Shown here: positions 10,117 through 20,400 of the stretch, in pieces
Layout of the letters: the number at the start of each line of letters is the position of its first letter
Numbering within the stretch: position 1 is the first letter of the stretch
Assembly (NCBI RefSeq): GCF_016801865.2
Contig: NC_068939.1
Coordinates: forward strand, 3,858,382 to 3,922,381
Direction of reading: 5' to 3'
Length of the DNA: 64,000 nucleotides
DNA from: Culex pipiens pallens
Lineage: Eukaryota; Arthropoda; Insecta; Diptera; Culicidae
Notes under the pieces: generated by a model
Told to the model about the DNA's origin: nothing
Databases searched by the model: none
Seen by the model: only the letters and a program-made list of their open reading frames with translations
Position numbers and translations under genes: made by a program

Positions 10117-13016
10117 GTACATACCAACTATTTTAAATCCCCTCATTAAATAATAACCATTGATCAGCCACGATCGGAACGAACGTTCCGTAAATGACGC
10201 AACCTAGTTTGGAGCAATTCTGTGACAAAATGATGATTTTCTTTGTTTAAATTTTAAAATGTCGCTATATTGGGCTTGGTCAGGCTCGCAATCCATACGA
10301 TAAACATGGAATGCAAACAATTGGATGTACTTCGGAGCCAACAGCTCGTTAATTTGAATTTCGAAGTTCCAAAAACAATTCTAGGCTCAATCGTTTTGGA
10401 CCAAAAGTTAATGTCCTCTATTTTCATTCTGTATTAAAAAATGATCTGATTTTGACAAACCGAAAAGGTCCAATTTCGGTACAGAAAAAAAATTAAGAAG
10501 TTAGATATGTCGGACGATTCACTTTGTGTCAACAATGTTAAACCGGTACAACTATTTAATCGGTTGGATGAACCGGTTTGGCTGAATCTGAATTGATTAA
10601 AAAAAATACTTTTGATTTTTTTTAAAGAGTTTGATACATTTTGTGCCAAAAATTTCAACCGGTACAACAATTGAACAGGTTGAAATAGCCGGTTGAGCTG
10701 AATTGATAAATTTTTTATATAATTTTTATTATTAAATGTATTTTGTTAAAAAGTCCAAAGTCCTAGAAAACTACCACAAAATACCGATTTTTTATTTCAA
10801 ATAATATTACAATTTTTTTTAGTACTTTTTTTGTTTTATTCTGTATAGTAAAAAACTTGAATCTATATTTACATTTGGCACCAAAATTTTCAATCCACGG
10901 TTTTTTTTATTTTTTAAACTTATTTATCTAAACAATCTAAAACTTTAACATAAGAAAGTATTTTTTTGGGAATACTTAAAATCTTCATAATTTGCAATAT
11001 ATTTATCGATTTTTTTCATAAATTTTTAATAGAGTTTAAACTAAAAAAAACTCTAATTTTGAAAAAGTACAGTATGTTTTCAGAAGTAGATAATTTTTTT
11101 ATAATTTTCAACATGGGTATCAAATGACAAAAAAATTGTTGGTATAAATTTTATCTAAATTAGATTTTACTAGTATAAATTTCTTTTGCAAAATACCGCA
11201 TTTTTGAAAGAATTTTGTATTAGAAAAAAAAGTTAGTTAAAATTTACAATATTTTTTTTCGTCGTTTTTTAAATTGAAACTTCGGATAATCGAGGCTTCG
11301 GATAATCGAGTCTGGACTGTATTACAAAAAACATTTTTATGTTAAAGTTTATGATTGCTCAAAAAAAATCTATAGTACTATCTTAACACACGTCGCTTTT
11401 TGACGTCCCAAAAAAATAAAAATAGCTTAATTTCATTTTTTTAAATGGAAATTTTATTTGAGCAAGTACAATTTCAATTTGGTTAAACTAAATTTTAATT
11501 GTAAATACACTATTGTTTTCAAATATTGAGAATAAACAAAAAGTATAGCACTCAATTTAAACAATAACAAACATGTTTGGCTGACCGTTCTGTACATTGT
11601 CTCAGAATTTGATTGATATTGGATGTCGGAGTTTCGAATTACAATAAAAAAAATGTAAACATTAGACATGCACAGCAAAGTGTAAACCTGCATCTGACTG
11701 AAATTCTAATATGAATTTTGTCGCAATTGCAAGCTGTGGCAAAATACCATAATCTGATTGGAACAAGTTGAAGTTTTTTTTTCATAAAATTATTTTTATT
11801 AGGTCCTTTTCGGTGCTGGGACCTGGTTAGGACCGAGTCGGCTTTTGTAATTACATTTTACTTAAAGCTAAGAGTAATTACACAGGAACTTAGACAAGTT
11901 TAAGTTTTACGAGTGTCAATATTGCACTGACGAACTTGACGGGTTTTTGTTGAATTTCTCAAAATGGAATTGAAGTTTGTGAAAGTCTAAATATGAGGCG
12001 TTCTTAACTCAATTTTGTCCAAAATGGACAAGCGACAAAATAGCACGACCCCGACAAAATAGGGATATCTGACCTAGTTAAAAAAATCATTTTCTTACAG
12101 AATTGCTCTAAGTTAAAATCCTACCGAGCGAGTGGCTAACGAAAAGCGTTGTTTATCCACTCGTTCGATTATTTAAATTGCATTTCTCACCAAACTGTAT
12201 ATTTAAACGAATCTCTCCCGTTGTACTTTATCTCTATATAAATAATCATACTTATCTTATGTTTTGCATCACCCTCAATTTTGTAACTACTTATGTTGTG
12301 AACTAGACTCATGAAATTTGATATCGTAACTTATCTCAACCGAAAATTTTAAGTTTGTATAAAACCCCTTTCGAACAAAAAAAAAGCTCAAACCTCTTAA
12401 GTTTGTAAATTGTACCAATAGTTATTAAAACCCTACTCATTTGAATCGTGTAAGTGAATGACCGTGTAAAACGTAATGATGTTGTGCGAATGAATGAGGA
12501 ATGCTAGAATGAACAAAACAAACAGTAACACGAAACGAGCCACGTTACGCTAAGAACAATTTATTAGTTTTAATTTCGGTTTGTCATCTCTCACAAGTGA
12601 TCAAGTGATTGTTATTTATTTATTTTTTTGGTAAGTTTTAAGCTATCTCTGTAGTTGAAGGCTAGTTGTGTTGGTTTAAACGGTTTAAAATTTGCACAAC
12701 GAAGCCACCCACAACGTGATGGATAAGAAATACAGTTCTTTTTTTATAATTTCATTTGTTGAGTTTTACTTTATCATGTCCTTGTTTACGCCGTTCTCAG
12801 TCTATCGAAACGTTTCGCGTGTGATTTTGCTATCAGTTTACATTCACTTTACTGTGTTACTTTACTATCACATCTCTCCTCACTCTCATAGTACTTTGCT
12901 CCGAAGGAGACACTAACTGGAAATGTCTTGTTTTTCTTGTTTCTTTTCTTCACCCCTCTCTCGTTTTAACACAATCTGATTGAAACCAAAAATCTCCGTC
13001 CACATCCGTCGAGCAG
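10117..13016. other. Syx1A intron between exons B and C
   Basis: AT-rich sequence. It contains a diverged two-unit repeat (about 10530-10590 and 10655-10705) with the shared motif AACCGGTACAAC, and one end of a 'GGATAATCGAGTCTGGACTG' element at about 11281-11322 whose other end I could not place. From 12120 to 13010 the DNA is less repetitive and leads to exon C. Confidence 0.45.
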
Positions 13017-13097
13017 AAGAAGATCATAATCCTGATATGTGTGAGCATCCTCTTGATAGTGGTTGCGTCTACAGTTGCCGGATATGTCGGTTTTTAA
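13017..13097 (+). CDS. Syntaxin-1A alternative terminal exon C (membrane anchor)
   Basis: This is the third alternative C-terminal exon of syntaxin-1A. It starts after CGTCGAGCAG in phase 0 and encodes 26 residues then TAA: KKIIILICVSILL at the start and TVAGYVGF at the end. It shares the Lys-Lys-Ile opening, the Cys at residue 8 and a Val-Ala-Ser patch with exon B, but ends in Gly-Tyr-Val-Gly-Phe, which recalls vertebrate syntaxin-1 tails that end with small residues and Phe-Gly. Its acceptor is poor: the 30 bases before the AG contain many purines, and the good pyrimidine tract is further up near 12925-12965. The exon probably needs an activator or loss of competition from exons A and B to be used (inference). 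Confidence 0.88.
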   Translation, partial: KKIIILICVSILLIVVASTVAGYVGF

Positions 13098-13409
13098 AGA
13101 GCATCGATCGAAAACGAAAAACAACATCAAGAACAACCGTCGTCGGCGACTAATCAGTCATGCCACACACACCCACAAACACAAAACACACGCAGACACA
13201 CATAGGTTACAACTTATTACAAAAACACAAGCGACGAACCACGGTGGCTTTACTCCTATTTCTCAGTCGCTTTCACGCGTGCGTGGTCCATACAATATTG
13301 CTGTTTAACTATCGACGACGGCTTGCAGAGTTTCTTTTTTAGCAGCAGCCAAAATATCTCTTGGATTTCGTTTCGCCGAGGAAGCCAACGCATTATTTCG
13401 TACAAATTC
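13098..13409 (+). other. Proximal 3' UTR of Syx1A isoform C with a downstream donor
   Basis: A/C-rich UTR-like sequence, with CACACA and AACAAC runs, follows the stop codon. It ends at a near-consensus 5' splice site, AATTC|GTAAGTATT (GT at 13410). Beyond it the sequence changes to T-rich repeat DNA, as expected for an intron. A junction about 310 bases after the stop would ordinarily mark the mRNA for nonsense-mediated decay. Confidence 0.6.
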
Positions 13410-13847
13410 GTAAGTATTATTGTGAATTGATGTTATTCTGATTCAATATATTTTTATTTATTATTTAAGACGTTTTCATCAAGTATTGCTCAGTAGAATT
13501 TTTTTTCCTTATAGGATATAACGATACCATTTTTCAAAGATATAAGGGGGTATCCATTCATAGACATTTAAAGTTCTAGCAAAAATATCATGAATTACTC
13601 AAGTTATGTTAACCTAGAATCCATAAAAAAAATCCTAATGTTTTTTTCATGAATTTTTCGCATTGATAAAATTCTCCTCGAAAACCAGAAAAATATTTCT
13701 TTTGTTCATTTGTTTCGATTTGTCAGAAGGGTGCGCTGTTTCCATTTAATTATTTTCTAAAGTGAGATTCTTATTGAAAATTTTATGCACTCAATCGAAC
13801 AGATCAAAGCTTTAACACCTGATTCAAAAAAGTGATTAGCGGTTAAT

Positions 13848-13933
13848 TAACACCTAAACTCCCAAGCTCGAGAAAAAGGGGGAATTTCCATATAAATTCC
13901 CTCTTTTTCTCGAGCTTGGGAGTTTAGGTGTTA
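13848..13933. repeat. Near-perfect 86-bp hairpin
   Basis: The two 40-base arms are reverse complements except for one position. They start TAACACCTAAACTCCCAAGC and enclose a 6-base loop, CCATAT. It lies in the proposed 3' UTR intron. A short palindromic MITE is the most likely origin. A hairpin RNA is possible, but the arms lack the bulges usual in animal miRNA precursors. Confidence 0.8.
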
Positions 13934-14084
13934 TAGGCACTGCAATTTTTTTTCTAGATTATTGTGCCTCCCCCGCCTTTTTCAAAAATTCCCCAAAAAT
14001 AAGCTGAAAAAATATTTCTGAAAAATTAACCATTTATGGAAAAAAAAAACATGTACAGTAGTTGACTGTAAACTATTTGAAATA

Positions 14085-14473
14085 CAATCCAGACTCGATT
14101 ATCCGAAGGCCTTGTCAAAATTTCACTTCAGATAATCGAATCAGGAAAAAAATATTTTTTTCGTTGTCTTATTTTTGATTATTGAGCTTTAGTATGATCA
14201 AGAAACTACACTAAAGTGATTTAGAATTTTTAAATTCAAGATGGCGGCCAAAATGGCGATGATTAAAAAATGCATTTTTTAATTTTACAGGCAATCAACC
14301 ATTCAAATTTGACAAAAATGGGGTCGCAGAACTCGAATTTGATGTTTTTTAAAGTAAGAAAATGAAAAAATACGATTTTTTTTTGTTCGTGATTCGATTA
14401 TCCGATGTCCCATACAAATCTTCGATGATCGAACTTCAGATGATCGAGGCTTCGGATAATTGAGTCTGGACTG
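14085..14473. mobile_element. MITE, 'GACTCGATTATCCGA' family, copy 1
   Basis: The left end CAATCCAGACTCGATTATCC and the right end (complement CAGTCCAGACTCAATTATCC) are inverted repeats, and TA flanks both sides. Internal ATAATCGA/TCGATTAT motifs recur near each end. Non-coding. The TA duplication fits a Tc1/mariner-type source, which is not proven. Confidence 0.78.
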
Positions 14474-14669
14474 TACTATTCTAAAACAACTTTTAAAAAC
14501 ATAATTGTAGAGATTGCGGGTATTTTTTTCTGATCACCCTAAGTAAGTCCATTTCTGAAAATATTTCTTCAAATTTTGATTATTTTTCCCTTTTAAAATA
14601 TTATGCTTAATTTTGAAGAAAAAAGTTTTTTTCGAAAAAACGAAAAAATAATAAAAAGATTTATTTTTC

Positions 14670-15326
14670 ATATCGATTATCGGAAGGCCTCGGAAAAATT
14701 TCACTTCGGATGAGTTGAATCACGATTTTTTTTCTTTGTCTAATTTTTGATATTCGAGCTTAGGTATGACCCCTAAACTACGCTAAAATGATTAAGATTT
14801 TTTAAATCCAAGATCGTGGCCAATATGGCGGTGACACAATATTGAAAAAATGCATTCTATTTTTTAATAGGCTATCAACAACTAAAATTTTACTAAAATG
14901 AGGTCAAAAAAAAAAGCAAAGCAATCCACTTTAACGACCCCCGGGTCTTTTGTGGTCTCTGTTACAAGTTTCTGCTCATTTCTAGGCGTCCGAAGGTTAT
15001 GTGTGGTGAGTCACTCAAAACCTCTTTTACGCAAATGGACCGACGTTTTACTTCCCCATCCGATAGAAGGCGTGGTCAGGCAAATCTCGTCTCGAAAAAT
15101 GCCGAAAAATGGGATTGAACCCAGGCCTTACTGGGGTGAGAGGCTACCACGCTTACCACTGCGCCACCGGACCCGGTCGTAGAACTCAAATTTTATGTTA
15201 AAAAAAATAAAATGAAATGAAACGAAAAAAAAAATTGTTTGTGATTCGATAATCAAAAGTCCCATGTAAACCCTCGGTTAATAGAACTTCGGATAATCGA
15301 AACTTCGGATAATCGAGTCTGGACTG
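14670..15326. mobile_element. MITE, 'GACTCGATTATCCGA' family, copy 2, split by a SINE
   Basis: It is similar along its length to 14085-14473, including the 'AAGATCGTGGCC' / 'AAGATGGCGGCC' interior. The right end GAGTCTGGACTG is followed by TA. The left end is eroded. A SINE interrupts it at 14908-15175; the uninterrupted sibling shows the empty site GGGGTCGCAGAACTC. Confidence 0.75.
14908..15175 (-). mobile_element. tRNA-derived SINE, minus strand
   Basis: Read on the minus strand, the head has A-box-like GGTGGCGCAGTGGTAAGCG and B-box-like GGGTTCAATCCC, and the tail is a T run before GACCTC. GGTC occurs at both edges and matches the single GGTC of the empty site in the sibling MITE. It is related to the SINE at 37310, which has the same GGTAAGCGTGG head motif. 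Confidence 0.82.
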
Positions 15327-15359
15327 TATCAGCAACTGCGATTATGATTGTGTTTTTAA

Positions 15360-16646
15360 GGGGTTACATACATGTAGAAAATCACAAAATTTCATAATTC
15401 AGAAATTTTATTAAATCCACTTAAAAGATGCTTTTCAACCACTCCTGAAAGTTTCATGAAGATATTACATGATTAAACTGAGTAAGAGACGGTTTACGCT
15501 CAATATTTTGCCATGCGCAAAGCGAACTGTCAAACTTTGTGAGCGTTTTTCTCTGAACACCGAGTTGATTTACGGGTGCCACGATATCTCGAGATGGGAA
15601 GGACCAAATTGGCTGAAATTTGAAGTGAAGACTTGTAAGACATATTCCGTGTGCATGACGAAGTTCGATTTTGAAATTTTGCATTTTAAAAAATACAAAA
15701 ATCAAAAACTGGCGAATTTTTTATATGAAAAACATAGAAATATTTTTATCTTTTTTTCAAGTAAACTTTTTGAAAATTTGGCTTCGTCATGCACACGAAC
15801 CGGTTAAACGAGGCTATTTTTGAGCCTATTTGATCAAAGCAGTGTGGAGATATCGTGGCACCAGTTTTTTGAAACTGCTAACTTAACCCTCTACAACCTA
15901 ACCCCGCCTTTAGACGGGCTTCGATTTGAAAAATCGCCAAAAATCCATTTTTCAACCAATTTTTGATCTTTAAAAAGCACTGGAAAGCAGAACTCTTAAA
16001 ATTTTAGAAAAATTCAGGGTTGGAAGTTTAACTTGTTTTATGTGACTTTGCCAATGTTTTTAAAAATGTAATTTTTTTAGGGGTCAACTTTGGCAGTGTT
16101 TTTTACTAACATTTCCTATATTTTCAATAAAAAGAAGTATGCAGTAATTTTTGTAGTGTCCCAGACTATGCCTCTACGCATTTTTTTGCAATTTAAATGA
16201 TGATGGTGCGATTCTATAGCAGAAAATGTGAAAAACATGCAAAAAATTGAAAAAGTGACTGTAAAAACATGAAAAAAATAGATAGGCGAAATGTAATTAT
16301 ATTAGGTGGTAGAGTAGGCCAAATCACACCAAAAACAAACATAAACTAAACAAGATAAATGCAAATTAAAATACTAAGAATGAAACAAGAAAAACATAAA
16401 ACAAGAGAAGTAAAGTTTTTCGTAGAACAAAAGTTGCTCAAAATGACCTCCTAAACACGGGAAAAATAAAAATTTTCGAAAAAAAAATTTGGGCAGTAGA
16501 GGGTTAAAATAGCTATATCTCGGCAATTATACAACCAAATGTCTTCAAATTAATTTTGATAATAGTCGAAAATATTTAAAAAAAAGTTTAAGCGTGTGCT
16601 CAAACCAACCTCTAACATTTTTGCCGATTTACATGTATGTAACCCC
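15360..16646. mobile_element. piggyBac-like MITE with TTAA duplication
   Basis: The inverted ends start GGGGTTACATACATGTA on both sides and are flanked by TTAA (15356-15359 and 16647-16650), the piggyBac-type target duplication. The interior has a further inverted pair (GTGCCACGATATCTC near 15576 and its complement near 15846). It is interrupted by the TTAA element at 15887-16503. The two chance frames at 15454-15807 lie in its arms and are not genes. Confidence 0.82.
15887..16503. mobile_element. Nested TTAA element, 'CCCTCTAC' family
   Basis: The left end is CCCTCTACAACC and the right end is GCAGTAGAGGG, each flanked by TTAA (15883-15886 and 16504-16507). A second copy of the same family is at 31679-33201 in the opposite orientation. 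No coding capacity. Confidence 0.85.
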
Positions 16647-16650
16647 TTAA

Positions 16651-17468
16651 GCATTTTTCATACTTTCTGTATATTAACTCACATGCAACATTTCGGGTTT
16701 TCTTATATTTGACATTTATTTATTATGAAGAAAACATTTTTACACTTACATTATTCACTACAATTTAAAAATATTTTTAAACAAAAATTGTATGAGTATT
16801 TTTTTTAATAAAATAGAACTTTTTGACAAAAAAAATTAAAATAAATGTTTAACCAACCTAAAGCGGTTCAGTTGAAAATTTTCTACGAGATTATGTACCT
16901 ATTGGTTTTGTGGTAAACATTTTCAGCTAGTTTTAAACTTGAATATGGTGTAATTTAAATTGTATACTGAACATTATTGTTGGCTATGATTTGACTTGTT
17001 TTTGAATTTTTTAGAACGAAATTTGGTATTCTTTCTAGAAAATTCCTAAACGAGTTTTGCAATTTTTTAAGATGCTAAAAATATTGTTGCTGCCACAAAA
17101 AATATTTATCTGGTTTCCGCGTCATCGCGATTTTTGGGACACCCTAGTCTTCATCAATTCATGCTAAGAAAAAGAGATTCAATGGAGGCGCTTGGTATAC
17201 TTGGAGAAATTAATTAGTTTAACTTCTGTTGATTGGAACGTGATCAGGGAGATCAATTCTTACGGATTGTGAAGAGAAATCAACAGAAAAATTACATTCA
17301 ACACAAAAATAATGAAATAATCACTTCAAATTGTTAACTTACAGACATTTTATTTCAAAGCAAATTTATCGGAATGTAATTTTTTTAACTTTGTCAGTTG
17401 ATATTATTTTTACTTTTTATTTTAATAGAAGTAAGAATGAAAAATCTAACACTATTTTTTATCCGTAG
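16651..17468. other. AT-rich intronic sequence before the distal UTR exon
   Basis: No gene or defined repeat seen. It ends in CTATTTTTTATCCGTAG, a usable acceptor just before the composition switches to GC-balanced and then A/C-rich. Confidence 0.45.
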
Positions 17469-20400
17469 ATAACGCTGTTCACTCAGCGACAGCGAGTCAT
17501 CTCTGTTTGCTTCATGACATCAACACACACTCACACACACAGCTTAGACGAGAACGACACATCGTCCGCATCCGGAGGTGAAGACCGGTGGCCATCGTGC
17601 GCGTCGCGTCGAGCACGAGCGTTGTTCTGTTTCACAGACAGTCATTTTAGCCCGGCGAGGAAAAAAGGAAGAAAACAACCAAGACAACCACAAATTTACG
17701 CTTGTTGAGTAATTATTAAGTTTGTTAGATTTAGATAGTTTTGGTGTCCTCGTTACGCAGGACGTGCGGATTTAGTGCTGAGTTCGTTTTTTCGTTACGT
17801 ATTCTAGTCCATATTTCGGATCGCCGCGCTCTCTGTAGGTTAAAACAAGGAACAAAGTTTTTTTTCTGCGTTTACTTTGTGTAAATATAACCACGTGTAA
17901 TTCTCTACTACTGGCTTTCGTTGATCACTAGCCAAAAGCATGGAAAACATGGCGTTTGAAGAGTGTCTATGTGGGCGGGTTGCGCTAAGCGAGCTAATAT
18001 TTGTAGCTGAGTTCTGGAGTTATTAGGCTAAAGTGTGGCAGTTTATGCTTGCGGTATCGAACTGTTTTACCGGTTATTTGGAGCAGTGTGTTAGGCCAAT
18101 GGGAAAGTGCGGGCGGATCATAGCAATAAAACTACAAGGAAAGGGTTGCCTCTTTGATTTTCGTTCTTTCTGCTGCTAGAATGAATCTTGGAGGTACTTG
18201 CGCGCAAAGCATTAGCATACGCAAGGGAGAGAAACTGTACCGGCAAATTACAGAACTAAAATGTGTGCACTAAAAATCTGAAAACAGAAAAAAACATGAC
18301 AACAAAACAACATCAAACAGAATAAGAACGAACGGCAGAAGCGGAATGAAAATCATAAAATGAACACTAAAAAGAGGAAAATTAAAGAAGAAAAAATGTT
18401 CAAGAAAATGTGTGATAATATTTAAAAGTAATAATCTCTAACATTAATTTGAGGAGAAAATGGGAAAAAATATACAAGAAAGAAAAGCCTATAGATATAT
18501 TACTATTATTCACGAAAAACAAAAAAAAAATCATAACAGAATGTCATATTTATAGCTCCTACATATATAGGAAACGACACGGTGGCAGTGGATCGTAGAA
18601 CGGCACGAATCTTTGGCGTGAAACCTTTTTGCACACACATACACACAATTCAAGACACACACACATAAGGGTGAGGCTTTCTTGCCCGTTTCTACACTTC
18701 AAAACAGTATTTGGTTTGTCACCTATAATTTGTAATGTTCTTTTTGAAAATTTCAAAATGAGTGTAAATTTTTTTACACACTTCTACAAAAAGAAATTCA
18801 AACTAACTTTGCCCTATAGAGGAGAAAAGCAACTCGCGACAAAATTTTGAGGCTAGGAATTTTGACAGGTATGATTTTCATAAAGTATTCGCCTCCTTTT
18901 CTCTCCCACAGAAAACCTGGGAACGAGGTAGCTGTCAAACTAGGCCAAAATGTTAAAGTCACTCACATAATGAACTTTGAGTGATTTGAGTTCATTTCTG
19001 ACGTCACGATTTTCTCCTCTATTACCGCCGGCGTGAATCATTAGAGTTCACTCGAGTTGGTCAGTCACAGAACAAATTTTCGGTAGTCGTCTAAGTATGC
19101 CTTGATTTTTCAGAGAATTTTCAAAACAATCCAAGTTGACAGCTTATTTTCACACCGCAGTTTTTCCGCGTCTTTAATAAGCTCCTATCAGTCTCAGGAT
19201 CAGGATCTTTTGACTTGAAAAACTGGAAAAAATGATCAAAGCGTGGCTGAGGTTACTCGCTTGTTCTTTTCAGCTGTCACTCGCAATTTTGAAGTGCGTA
19301 TGATCAGTTTGGTGGAAAGTGCAACTGGAAGTGTAAACAAAAAACCTGGTTGCCTAGATTCAAGGCAGATAAGATGAGGTAAGGCTGTCAACAAAAAGTT
19401 AGCACGAAAACCGGATTTTATATGAAGATTTTCAGAAAAGTGAAAATTGATAATTTTGCGGACAAAATTCACCGGATTTGTGCATAACAAAATGTGGGCG
19501 AAATCCAAGCTAAAATGCCAGGATCCTTGCTTGCATCTCGTCAATTTTTATGGAAATTGGAAATCAAAATTACTTTAAATCGCGGATTTCATACAATGTG
19601 TTATTTCTGTAAATTTTATCTATTTCTTTAATTTGCTTACGATTAATTAACTTCGCACAAAAGCTTCGTGAAGTTTTCAAACAACAAACAAACAAAAAAT
19701 ACCGTTCCCAACGAAATACCGGGCAGATACCGACTAGCTCAAAGAAGGTCACGGACAATCGCGCCTACATGGGAACGAACGACATTCACTCACAACAAAT
19801 TTGACAACAAAAATAAAACGTAAAAAAACCCGTGCAGTCACAGACGGCATCACACACACTCACATAAGAACACATACACAAAAAAAAAACCAAAAACATA
19901 ACATGAATCGTACTATACTGCCCAGAAAATTAAACTTACGAAAGTGAGATATAAGAATTTTACAATTCTCGATAAGATTCTTCTTTAGTAGAGGAGAAGG
20001 ACAACAGAAAAAGCAAATATTGTACACACTTTGCCCTGTTTAGTTTCTCTTTTTGCGATGCTTTCCTGTATTTGTTGAAATTAACAACAACAACAACAAC
20101 AAAAAACTCTTCAAGTTGTGCGCCTTTTCTCTTTTGTTCTCGCAGCAATTGTTTGCGAATAGAACACTAATATCAAGGCAATTGTTTTTCGTAAAAGTCG
20201 CTCTTACTTTTTTTTCTACCAGCGAAGAAGTTTAACTACTCCGTCAGATGTGGGACATTTGTGGGTTTGTTTTTTTTTTTCGGTGTTTAAGTTTCGATCC
20301 AAACAGGCAAAACGAACAACAGCAACAAACAAAAAAAACAAACAGTGTAAATTGAGATGTGAGCATAAACTAAGTCATAAGTAAATAATTAGTTAAAACT

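Noticed and set aside
13848..13933. miRNA gene
   Set aside because: The arms are almost perfectly paired over 40 bases with no bulges, as in a MITE or siRNA hairpin, and no known mature miRNA sequence is recognised.
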